Below, piece by piece: positions 46,688 through 57,195 of a stretch of 64,000 nucleotides of DNA. The stretch's first letter is position 1. Every line of letters begins with the position of its first letter. The notes below the pieces were generated by a model, which searched no databases, had not been told where the DNA came from, and worked only from the letters and a program-made list of their open reading frames with translations. Position numbers and translations under genes: made by a program. The DNA comes from Ictalurus punctatus (Eukaryota > Chordata > Actinopteri > Siluriformes > Ictaluridae): assembly GCF_001660625.3 (NCBI RefSeq), contig NC_030421.2, positions 5,552,501 to 5,616,500 on the forward strand, written 5' to 3'.

Positions 46688-47706
46688 CAGTGCCCGACTA
46701 ATATTGGCACCCTCGGTAGATATGAGCAAAGGCGGCTGTGAAATTGTCAATTGTTGAATCTTTTTATCTTTTGTTTAAAAATAATTCAGAAAAATATTCC
46801 GCTTTCATGGATAAACAGGTTTATAAATAAATAAATATAGGTGTGCAACAATTCTTGGCAACCTTTTAGACAATACTTTGTTCTAGCTCCCTTTACCAAG
46901 ATACGAGCTCTGAGTCTTCTCTTATAATGTCTGATGAGGGTGGAGAATACATGGCAGGGGATGTGGGATCTAAGTCCCAGTAGTGTCTGGCAAACTGAAG
47001 ACGCTCCCGCTGGGGACTTCGGATTGTAGTTTTGGAGACTTTGACACCAGGACACAACTAACTTCTGCAGTTCTCCAGCTGTGATCCTTGGAGATTTTTT
47101 GACCACTCGAAACGTCCTCTTCACAGTGTGTTGAGACGATATAGACACGCGTCCAATTCCAGGTCGATTCATAACATTTCCAGTCGACTGGAACTTCTTA
47201 ATTATTGCCCTGATGGTGGAAACGGGCGTTTTCAACGCTTGTGCTATTTTCTTATAGCCACTTCCCATTTTGTGAAGCTCAACAACCTTTTGCCGCACAT
47301 CACAGCTATATTCTTATAGTCTTACTCATTGTTATGAATGACAAAGGGAATTCCGCCTATGTGTTACCTCATTTATACCCCTGTGAAACAGGAAGTCATG
47401 ATTAAACAATTTCCTGTTCCTAATCACCCATGTGTACTAAAACAGTAAAATACCAATGGGAAGTATATACTTCAAATACATTTTGCATATGAATTCATAA
47501 GGAGCCAATAATATTTGCACACCCATATTTAACAAACTTCTCTTTAGAAAAATGTGTTGTGTTTGCAATTGTTCGATATCCATGACAGCAGAGTATTCTT
47601 GCGAATTCTTTCGAAAAAAGATCAAAAGGTTAAACGATAAAGACAGTATTTCACAGCCTTCTTTGCTCATATTTACCAAGGGTGCCAATATTAGTGGGCG
47701 GAACTG
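46688..47706 (-). mobile_element. Second Tc1-type element, internally deleted
   Basis: 1019 bp flanked by TA on both sides (46686-46687 and 47707-47708). Left end CAGTGCCCGACTAATATTGG pairs with the reverse complement of the right end CAGTTCCGCCCACTAATATT, and both continue through ATATGAGCAAAG and GGCTGTGAAAT. The repeats extend about 200 bp, with an inner partner pair (GGTGTGCAACAATTCTTGGC and GGTGTGCAAATATTATTGGC). The family differs from the 43413 element. It is shorter than the usual 1.6 kb because most of the catalytic domain is missing. Confidence 0.9.
46870..47329 (-). pseudogene. Truncated Tc1 transposase remnant
   Basis: The minus strand begins ATG AGT AAG ACT at 47329. A one-base insertion about five codons in breaks the frame, which resumes as DVRQKVVELHKMGSGYKKIA and continues through TIRAIIKKFQSTGNVMNRPG, the helix-turn-helix domain and linker of Tc1 transposases. 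After GELQKLVVSW a second shift occurs. The WSDE and HDNDPKH catalytic blocks are absent. No function is expected. Confidence 0.85.
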
Positions 47707-47708
47707 TA

Positions 47709-48444
47709 TAATTATTCCTTTTTTATTCGTATTTGGTTACCTACACTGGAGAAGCCCATATGAGCCGGTTTGATAGTTAGCTAACCAGCTATCTAGCCTA
47801 CCAATGTAGCATAACGTTGATTTGATGTATACCGTAGAACTCGCGATGTATCAGATAAATAACATCTCATAACGAAGTATTGACCGAATATGTGAAGTAT
47901 CGATCTTGTTCAAGATACAATACTAATCTGCACACACCCTCTGTCCCATGAGGTGTTAACCAGTCCAGACTGTTCCTTCATACAGCAGACTTACCCCAAG
48001 AGAGACTTGAGCAAATTGATAACTATACCAGTATGATGTGTAAAAAATTACTCTATTATACGACTTTACAACATCTGTACTATGTAGCCGTGTACATGTA
48101 TATACACACACGTGTAAATTTCCTTATTTTCATTTCACAACCTTTGAATTCATGTATTTGTTTGAAATAAACTGTGTCTATTCATTTGATTTGATTTATT
48201 TGCTTATCTAATAATTCATAGTTCATCAAATTTAATAGGCTAATATTTATTTTAAATAATAAACAATTGAAATATGTAATTTAATAATGTAGAATAAAAT
48301 CAAAACTACATTCAACAACGCACGACAAAAAAATAATGCAGTAGAAACAGCGAGGAGTTCAAACACGGTTATCGGATGTAGCGTTCTTGGTCTAGCTCTG
48401 TGAAATGTTCAAGTGTTGGAAAGCTCTATCAAGAACCTCTAAAC
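47709..48444. other. AT-rich unique sequence, nothing recognised
   Basis: Several AATAAA-like hexamers near 48165-48300 but no coding region next to them. Confidence 0.35.
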
Positions 48445-48550
48445 CAGGGGTGTCCAATCTTATCTGCAAAGGGCCCGTGTGGGAGCAGGTTTTCATTCCG
48501 ACCAAGCAGGGGCCACACTGGACCTTTCCGGAGAAGATTGGACACCCGTG
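48445..48550. mobile_element. 106-bp hAT-type MITE
   Basis: Starts CAGGGGTGTCCAATCTT and ends with the inverted partner AAGATTGGACACCCGTG (16 of 17 match). CAGGGGTGTCCAA is a typical hAT/Charlie terminus. The flanking octamers CTCTAAAC (48437-48444) and ATCTAAAT (48551-48558) agree at 6 of 8, as expected for an aged 8-bp target-site duplication. Internal sequence (CAAAGGGCCCGTGTGG and CCACACTGGACCTTTCC) also pairs, so the element folds end to end. Confidence 0.8.
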
Positions 48551-48558
48551 ATCTAAAT

Positions 48559-49266
48559 GAATATTAACTGAAGTTCTTGCGGTGTGTGTGTGTATGATTG
48601 TATGCCTTGTGCTGCTGTCACATGACTGCTTACTGGATAAGTGCATGGATGTGCAGGTGTTTGTATTAAAGGTGCTGTGAGGTATTTATAATATACAATT
48701 TTTCACTATATTTGGCTGCTGTAAAGTTGGGTTTATGGACTCAGGAAGTTACCTTTTGAGAACTGGGCTGGTTTTCTTGACCATGGAACTGGTTTTTGGG
48801 TTGGTTTTGTCACACAGACATCCCAACCGTGTTTACTACCCAATCTTAGGCTTCACCCAGTAGCAAGTTTCTCTGCCACTCACTCCATTAGTTGATAAAG
48901 CAAATTAAAGAAAATCCACCTGTTCATTTATGTATCTAGTGAGATGTTGCATTGGGGGAGAGTGTGTGTGTGTGTGAGAGAGAGAGCAAGAAATCTCTCC
49001 ATCTATGAAACTTTTGGGCTGGTTTCCTGTCTCTTTTTTGTGGGTTATAGTGAAACCAGGCAACCTTGATTACAGCATGACTTGCTAGGGCAATGGCCCA
49101 TGTAGGAGAGAGGACAAACACAAAGCAAACAGAAAACCATTTTTTTCCTGGGAGATAGCAAAGCCAAAAACAATAAGCACAACCCAACACTGACTCTACA
49201 AACGCAACCATGTGGTCCAGACAAACAAAAACTACAAAATGGTTCCCTAAACAAAACATCATAACC
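48559..49266. other. Unique sequence; intron of the candidate minus-strand gene if that is real
   Basis: Includes a short (GT)n(GA)n patch near 48962-48986. A 108-residue minus frame (48936-49262) has no recognised domain. Confidence 0.35.
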
Positions 49267-49574
49267 CTTAATAAGCCTTCATTTTGAAAAGCGTGAAAAA
49301 GGAAATGGCATTACCTTCTTCAGAAGCCATTTTTTATTTCTAATTAACCAACAGTCAGGAATTACAAACTCTCTAACACACACTACACAAGTTTAGCTTT
49401 AAACACAACCATTAATGATGCTTAATAAGCAAAAAGCAGGGAAAGTGTGAAAAAGAAAATGGCACTTACCTTCTTCAGAAGCCATTTTTATCACTAATGA
49501 ACCAACAATCAGGAACTCTCGAACACACGCTACACAAGTTGAGCGTTAAACACAACCATAAAAGATACACAGCC
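49267..49574 (-). repeat. 155-bp tandem duplication carrying MASEE start and donor
   Basis: 49267-49419 and 49420-49574 are about 85-90 % alike by eye. Both include, on the minus strand, ATGGCTTCTGAAGAAGGTAA, and both include a TGTGTAGyGTGTGTT segment upstream. The offset between the two ATGs is 155 bp. Confidence 0.75.
49470..49485 (-). CDS. Candidate short first coding exon (MASEE)
   Basis: Minus strand: ATG at 49485-49483, then GCT TCT GAA GAA G, followed by GTAAGT at 49469-49464, a near-perfect vertebrate splice donor. A 16-nt coding start in phase 1 is small but not unknown for first exons. Support comes from the promoter-like sequence just upstream (TATA box and GC box). The tandem copy at 49330-49315 has the same five codons but a weaker donor (GTAATG). 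No downstream exon could be identified, so this may instead be part of a retroelement leader or a decayed gene. Confidence 0.3.
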
Positions 49575-49603
49575 ATAAAGGAAATCCGCCCGCTCACATT
49601 CCT

Positions 49604-49637
49604 CTTTTATACTCCACTCACAGGAAGTGCCCCGCCC
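49604..49637 (-). promoter_or_regulatory. Candidate minus-strand core promoter (TATA and GC box)
   Basis: On the minus strand GGGCGGGG (49637-49630) and an ETS-like CACTTCCTG (49629-49621) lie just before TATAAAAG (49611-49604). A start site near 49575-49580 would give an untranslated leader of about 90-95 nt before the MASEE start codon. Motif order and spacing fit a TATA promoter. There is no expression evidence in the sequence. Confidence 0.4.
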
Positions 49638-49686
49638 GTAACACTCATCAGCCCAGCATGGTGACAGCACCCTCTATGGACAGGGA

Positions 49687-50487
49687 GGACACACGCATGA
49701 CAATAATCAAAATAAAAATATTGTTATGAACATAGCTGCAAATTCAGGGCAGCTGCATATGAGCTCCATATTCTACAACATATACAGTATAATACAGAGG
49801 AATGAGCCCATTATTAAAATGTATTAAAGGAAAATAAACCCTAATAACGTGTAGTCCTGCCCTGTTGAGTGGTGAAGAAGGGTAAATGCTGTTTAAAAAA
49901 AATTCATAAATAAAATAACAGCACATTTTTTAATACATGCCCTTCTCGCAGTTCCTTCACACCGCACAGCCAGTTTAAATCATTCTAGGCGAATACATCA
50001 CTAATAACATCTTTTTACCTCAGCTTAGATGGAAATAAACCGTAAAATCCAGATTAACTCAGCTTCAAGGGAGCTAGCTAGCTAATGAGCTGATCTCTAG
50101 GACAAATCCTAAATAATCTCCTTATGCTTATACAGAATAGCGCACTACGTAGGGTGAGAAGCCATTATATTATAACGGTTAGGGTTCGTGCATATACTGT
50201 ATATAATAAGTATTCGGCTCATTCTCTGGGTTTTTGATCACCGTTACTATAGAAACTACTGAAAATATAGTTGGTACTTTCAAGCCTTTGATCTACTTGT
50301 TGTATAGAAGATTGGTCTGTATGTTAATGAAAGCAAAGACCACATATTATTTACGAAGTTATTGTCAGACTGATGAATTATTTCAAACACTGATTCGTTT
50401 CAGATTTATGATTTTCTCCCCATTCAAGTGAATAGGAGCCTGGGTTCCAAGATGGCCGCCAAGTGGACAGAGTTTACGATAGTCGTG

Positions 50488-50489
<2 letters not shown>
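49687..50489. other. Unique sequence, nothing recognised
   Basis: AT-rich DNA. No element or gene was seen. Confidence 0.35.

Positions 50490-50582
<93 letters not shown>
50490..50582. repeat. (TA)n(CA)n microsatellite
   Basis: About 85 bp of TA ending in a short CA run. Confidence 0.95.
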
Positions 50583-50583
<1 letters not shown>

Positions 50584-53500
50584 TGTGGTTTGATATTTTT
50601 TGGTTTGTTTCTTGTTGCTTTTTTTCATTCTGTGCAGCACACATGCAGGATGAAGTAAACATACCCCTACTATTATTTAATTTATGGAGTCAGTTCTGGT
50701 CTCGGCTGCACAATTTGAATTTGAGATCTCCCGGATTCTCCCTGCATCTTCACAGTCAGGATTCACTGCCATTAAAAAGTAATGAGGTTTGCTTTGTGTC
50801 AGTGCGTGTATCCCAAATTAAGAGCCACAGCGCTGACAGACTGTAACCTGCATGGAATACAGATAGAGAGATAGAGAGAGAGGTGGAGATGGAGAGAGAG
50901 AGCGAGAGAGAGAGGAACATTGTTATGCTACTTCTTTGATCATATTTAGACCCTATTTAATCAGACGACCCCAGGGTTTCCGTCTCACTTCATAAACATG
51001 TCTCACACACGACACGCTCCTTCATCGATCCCAAACCTATAGATCCGCCTTCACATCGTTTACTGTGTGTCCTCTTCACGTACACTGACGTTGTTGGAGT
51101 TCTCTGGTTAACCGTAGAGTGGAACGTTCTAGAGCACAAACCTACTGCAATACAACGACACCGCGCTCGTTTCAAACCTTCAATGTTACAGGACTGCGTT
51201 TGCTAGTTAAGCGTTCTTCCATCTGTCACGGATTAGATGGAGATGGGGACAAGAGCGTAAACACAAACGTAAAGGACTGTTCCAACAGCAGTTGTCTGTC
51301 AGGTATCATACAGCCTTATGAACACGCCTTATTTAAAGTATTGCGATTATTACCAGGAGACAAGAGCATGACGGTTTCCAAAAGGCGACAAAAGCCATTA
51401 GCCCCGCGCGACCCCAGAGACGACCCGCGTACAGCATCGTTCCTGTACAAGAGTCTTATCTCTAATCAGAGATTAACAGCGCTGCATTAAGGGGCCACGG
51501 TTCCCCGGATAGGAACTGTTATTCTGAGCGTGGAGAGGCGGCGCCCATTAGAGCGAGCGAGGAACAGGGGGTGACATTTTCACCTCCGTGCTATCAGCCG
51601 CAATCAGCCACGCTGCTAATGTTTTCAGCGCTCGCGGCATTGAGAGGCCGGGTCCTCTTTAAAAACAGAAACGTGGGGATTATTAGTAATGCAGATATGA
51701 TGCTTAAAGCTATAATTAGAAAACAGAATAAAAAGATAGCATGTGAAAGATTTGTCATTACTGAGCATAGCATTCGTGTGTGTGTTTGTGTGTGTGTGTG
51801 ACTTTCTTCCCAACTGTATTGTCAGTTCTTCGACTGTGTGCTTCCCCTTCATGTCTCTCTCTCTCTCTGAGATCTCAGCTCTGTAAATTCCCTTCGTTTT
51901 AAATATCAGTGTGAAGTTAAAGTGGAAGGGTGGAGTAACGACTTTGGACAGTTTAGATCACGTGGGATGCCATGGCCTCAGAGGCCTCCTAAGCCTGCTT
52001 AGAGAAGCTGCTGTCTCTGTAGCTTAGCGTCAGGTGTGTACCTGAGAGTGGAGCCCTACTTGTGCACCACTTGTGCTGGTGTTCTTAAAGAAGGAAAACA
52101 TGCTAAGCAAGCTAACTGAAGCAGGAATATGGGTAAAAGGAGTGACGGCGCAGGTTGTTAACCCATTAAGCGCTCCAGCAACCGGAGTGGTGATGTTTGA
52201 GAGTTCAGAGAAGCCATGATGTTTTGAGGGGGAAGAAGACGTTGGACAGAGACAGCTCGTCCACTCAGGCAGTACAGGACGAATAACGCAGTAAGAGTGA
52301 TGAGGAGACAGCTGGGGTTTCGGGGGTCAGTCATAGGACTGTAGCCAAACATGCGAACACTGATAAAACAAGGTCAGACAAGGTCGACCTTAGTAAGTTA
52401 ACCTTGGCACTAATTCAAATACTAATGCTGAGAACACTAATGGAAACACTGCTACTAACCTTAACATTAATGAAAGGGCTAACGCTAATAGTGAAACTAA
52501 GAGTAACGTTAAGGCTAAAGTTCTGAATCTGGATGGAAATACATAACGAACTGAGCTTGCGCTACAGAAAATGGTGCTAGTTTTTCGGGAAATCCGATTA
52601 GAAAAACGTCATAAGTTACGTGACAGCGTCTAAGCCTGTGTGATCAGTGTGTGATGGATGCGGTTCCCTGAAGACCCTGTGTGTTTTTTAGCTCGGGATA
52701 ATGAAGGCTGTCGGGGGAACAGGAGTGGCATTGATCATTATTAAAGCGGCCTCGTCAACACTCATCCTTTCTGTCTCTTTATGATAAATCGCCCTCTTCA
52801 ACTCCATATAAACCGAGCTGCGACTCCGGAGAGACGACAAACACGCCTGCTTTTCTCTAACACACTTCACTTTCTCTCCAGTCCACATCAAGGACAGTGG
52901 TAATGAAGGAGTGCTGTTTACTATATCAGCAGGACGATGGGCAAACACACACACACACATACAAGATGGAATGCAAATGCAATACAGTGAAAGTGACGAC
53001 TGATATTTTATGACTGTGATTTTTCTCTCTCTCTGCGCCCCAGATCACCACCGGTTATTGTGTCAACATAGAACTCGGAGCTCCAGGTTCAGGTCCAAAG
53101 TACATCATCTGTGCAGGAAGTCCACAAAATTTCAAAGCATATAACAAACAAACAACAACAACAATAATAAATATTAATATACAAAATATCGGAATTCTTC
53201 TTCTAATATTTCCACAAGTGAGTCTACGGCAGCCAATCAAATGCTTTTGTTTTTGTTGTTGTTTTATATTGGCCCAGTCATACATGACAGTCTCAGCAAC
53301 CTTCACAGCACAACTCTCAAGCACAACTCTCTAGCGCCGCCAATTGGGCAAATGTGGATATACACGTTAACAATAACAATACCGCAACACAAATTTGATT
53401 CCATTTTTTAGGTTCAACGCATACCGTAACGATCATTTTTGACATTTTTCCCCCTGTTTTTTTTTTTTTTACTTTTTAGCTTCTTTTCCTTCTTTTCATT

Positions 53501-54810
53501 TTTTCCACCTGTCATCACCACATTTGGAAGACAGCACCATGAGAAAAATGTTGAGGACGAAGTCACCAAACGTGAAGCGAGGGCATATTTCAGCAACAAC
53601 GTGATATGATTCAGACCAAGCTTAAATGAAAACGTAAGTGAAAGAACTCAACCTACGGGACTTTAGAAAGTTTTAACTAAAGCCACCTCTAGGTGGTGCT
53701 ATAATTCACAAATCTGAAAAAAAAAAAACACCAAAAAAAAAAACAACTGCTCAATGTTTCAATTAACCAATTAAAAAGAGATCAAGATTTCCCTGCAAAA
53801 TAAAAAAAAAAAAAGTGCTTGGCCCCCTTAATCACTGCTTGCAGCTATATGTACTAATAGTATTATAATTATGATTAAATCTGTATTTTTGCACAACATA
53901 TAAATGTATAAATGAATCAACAAAAAATATACAGTTGAGTAAAGTATAACAAATAGTGGCGTTTACTTAGTTATTTCTTTCTTTGTTTACTGTAATAAAT
54001 AACTTGAGTAAGGTTAATGAGCTATATTAACCTTTAACCGTATCATTATTTCACTGGCTGGATGCAGAGCAGCACACTCACACACATTATCGATTATTAC
54101 ATCTCACATCTCATGGTCTACAGCAGATGGAGCAATTATTGCCTGTAAATTTGGAAATTTCTCCCACTGAATCCTGTTTCGGTGTGTCTCTGCTCCTCAG
54201 ACACTGTGGAGATTGATGCCTCAGGGGTAGAGAGAGAGCGAGAGAGAGAGAGAGATTTCAGCCATGTTTATGCCTCAGATCAGTCCAGAGACAGAGATAC
54301 TTAAAGATTAAAAGGTCTCTTCATTCTTCTGACTCTGTGATTTTCCTCACTGACTTTGTGACTCGTGGAGGCGTGTGGCGTGATGAATCGTGTTTGGATT
54401 GTGTGCTGGTCAGACGCCGCTGTACCGCACCGATAAGAGCCGCTGGCAGCAGATGACGATGATGTGTTTGCTCTGAACTCCTGCTTCAGTCAACAAACTG
54501 AGGCATCATGGGGGATTTGAAAGTTTGCGCAGGTTTACGTGTTGTACATAACGTCTTATTGAAGCTTGTCCTGAGGTGCACACTTTATTACTTTTACTCG
54601 CTCACATGAGCCTCGTTCCGGCCACCTGTTAACGACCGGCAAGCTAACGAGCTTTGTTGTTTTGTTTATTTAATTATGAGCAGTCTGAAACCAAACAAAA
54701 CAAAACAAAACAGCAAATGAACCAAAAGTAGCAATTTCACTCTGCTGTAATGTAGATGTGATCAATAAAGACTCATTATCATTATGAATCGATAAGATTT
54801 ACATCAGCTG
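50583..54810. other. Long unique stretch with minor repeats and two possible regulatory blocks
   Basis: Contains GA-rich patches (50863-50912, 54228-54256), a (TG)n patch at 51776-51800, a degenerate GCTAAC/ACTAAT hexamer patch at 52415-52520, and A tracts at 53718-53745 and 53800-53815. 51390-51720 and 52690-52870 are repeat-free, CpG-richer and carry TAAT/ATTA motifs. No gene was recognised. Confidence 0.35.
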
Positions 54811-55237
54811 AATTCTGATTGGTCAGAGGGTGTTGAGTTATTTTCTCTGACAGCAGTGTAGCTGTGAGTCCCACGTTTATATTAATGTGCTCATTCTAAT
54901 ACGTTAATGTTTCTATAGTAACAGCTCCTTCACAGGGACAAAACGAACAACAAAACGTTGTAATTGTTGATATGGCGAGATTTTCTTCAAGGACATGTTT
55001 ATTTGACATTTATGGAAGGAGTCTCCAGTGCCAGCACTTTGTAACAGTCGGAGGTAAAACTGTAACTTGAACTTTTTCCTATTTATTGTCTATAAAACTA
55101 TAAATAGAACATAATACGATCTGCTAGGCTAGTCTTTAACACATGAACTTGTAACCATAGTCGAATCGCTATGGTAGAAGAGAATTAAAACACTTTAGGT
55201 TGGTCACCCCAAACACTCCCCTCACACTGTTTATTAT
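54811..55237 (-). mobile_element. R1 dispersed element, near complete inverted copy
   Basis: AATTCTGATTGGTCAGAGGG, TTTCTATAGTAACAGCTCCT, GGAAGGAGTCTCCAGTGCCA and AAAACACTTTAGGTTGGTCA are the R1 blocks in reverse order relative to 41514-41895. Confidence 0.65.
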
Positions 55238-55450
55238 TTTCCGATAACAGCACGCGCCCAAGTTTTTTTTAAAAATTCCTTATCCAAGGAAACCTTTTTT
55301 GCTATAAAGTCAAATGCTGCTAATGAACAAAACACGAGTCCACAGGGAAAATCATTTAGAAGCAACACGTGGCTGCTTTCAGACAGTAAACAGACTGAAA
55401 TATTAACGAGCGCCATGACGTTACATTAGCACGGCGTGGGAAGCTGCCTA

Positions 55451-55464
55451 CCCCCCCCCCCCCC
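55451..55464. repeat. C homopolymer, 14 bp
   Basis: Uninterrupted C run. Confidence 0.9.
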
Positions 55465-55902
55465 AGACACACAATTAAGTCTTCACCCACGATACACTTA
55501 GCTCACAATACACATGCTAATGTTCTCCTTATTAATGCTCTAGGTAACACTTTCAGCACTTCATTCGAGTGTCTCATCGGGGATTTTAAGGTTTCAGAGA
55601 GTAGTGCACTCGATGGCTCAGTTTCTGACCACACACACACACACACACTATTCGTCACGTTTCCATGGTGACGCGTCAGAGAAGGAACAAAACACCTCAA
55701 GCCTTTCCTTATCTAAGACGAGACAAGCAGGTAATTTAATAACAGCCCAGATGAAGATCAGCCACGACGCAGGGATACGTGACGGTTTTCTGGATCCAGC
55801 CAAACAAACATAACGAGGAAAAAAAAGCTTGAGGATTGTTTATTAGTGAAGTGATATGAAGTTGACTGCACCAGAAAATAGCGTCATGGTTGTTCAGAAC
55901 AG

Positions 55903-55915
55903 CAGCAGGGGGCAG
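55903..55915 (+). promoter_or_regulatory. Candidate CTCF-type motif
   Basis: CAGCAGGGGGCAG matches the vertebrate CTCF core (CCASYAGRKGGCRS) at nearly all positions. Orientation is opposite to the candidate at 5401. Confidence 0.35.
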
Positions 55916-56025
55916 AGTTAAAATACATATTTCGAAATCACAGAAATGTAAGCCATATCCTCTATTAATCTGATTTTGTCCTCGGAATAATTGTGCAAAC
56001 ACTATGGAAATGTAAAGGAAATGTT

Positions 56026-56027
56026 AA

Positions 56028-56066
<39 letters not shown>

Positions 56067-56068
56067 AA
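56026..56068. repeat. (AAAT)n microsatellite
   Basis: About ten AAAT units. Confidence 0.95.
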
Positions 56069-56506
56069 GGAATTATTGTGATGAAACTGACATTTTCATT
56101 GCTTCATTTCACTGCTGTCTTTCTGTCCTTATAAAATGCTAGGTGGGAATATGTGGACATTTTATTTTTCACCGTCCACAGATATCCTAAAGGGTCGTAT
56201 TCAGAGTCGGTGCAAAAAATATCAAACTTAAGTGCAAAAGTTAAGTCAATATGTACGTGGGGAAAGTTATGCGTCTTCAGAGTCAGGTCACGCACCTGCT
56301 TAAGCTGATTTTCTGGGCTGCCCGATTAGATTATTAAAATCACCTGCATATATTTCATCCGTGTCTGTGATTTAATGCTAGATCTTTGGATAAATAGGTC
56401 ACGTTGTCTACCAGCTGTTAATGCAAATAGAGCTTATGAAGCTGATTTTTAAATACAACAATCCCCCCTTCCTTACGTGCACACAGTCTGACTTATTTAG
56501 TTTAAC

Positions 56507-56606
<100 letters not shown>

Positions 56607-57107
56607 AGGCTTTTAATCACAATAACAGTCCTATGCTGCAGTAAAACATGACATAAAGCCTCTTAAATGCACTGAATGGATGAATGTTAACGTGTATGAA
56701 TTATTGTAATTCCACTGATTTGACTGGTGACATAGTACAATTATGTCTTGACAACTCCGTCATCATGAAGTGATTTTCCAGGGATGTCGGTGGATTCAGG
56801 TCAAACTGCCTTTCTAATCACACGCTGCTCCGCCTCCGTCTCTGAATGTGTAACTGGATGATTCATCAGAGATCAAATGTGAAAGCGGGTGGGAATGAAG
56901 CGGGAGATAAAAAATACAGTGCAGAAAATAAGACCCTATCTTCCTGTTAACCAGCACATCTGTTCTTTCCCCCTTGTCATGCTGAAGGGGCTTGTGTACT
57001 TCAGGAAAAATGTACGGCTTTACTGCTCCGAGTAGTGTCAGCCTTGGTGAACAGATCTGTGGGGAGAGGTCAGACAAATCTCAATTCGAAAGACCTCTGT
57101 AACGTCC

Positions 57108-57195
57108 TTGGGCTCAGCCGGATACGGTGATGTGGAGCCATCTTGTGGGCTCACTACCTGCTAGATGGGGCTCGCATGGGGCTCGGGTGATTAGG
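57108..57195 (+). mobile_element. Possible LINE 5' fragment
   Basis: CTTGTGGGCTCACTACCTGC followed by a repeated GGGGCTCG motif resembles a 5' leader seen in some teleost non-LTR elements. There is no coding support, so it is a weak call. Confidence 0.2.

Noticed and set aside
51776..51800. (TG)n as possible regulatory element
   Set aside because: Short ordinary microsatellite.
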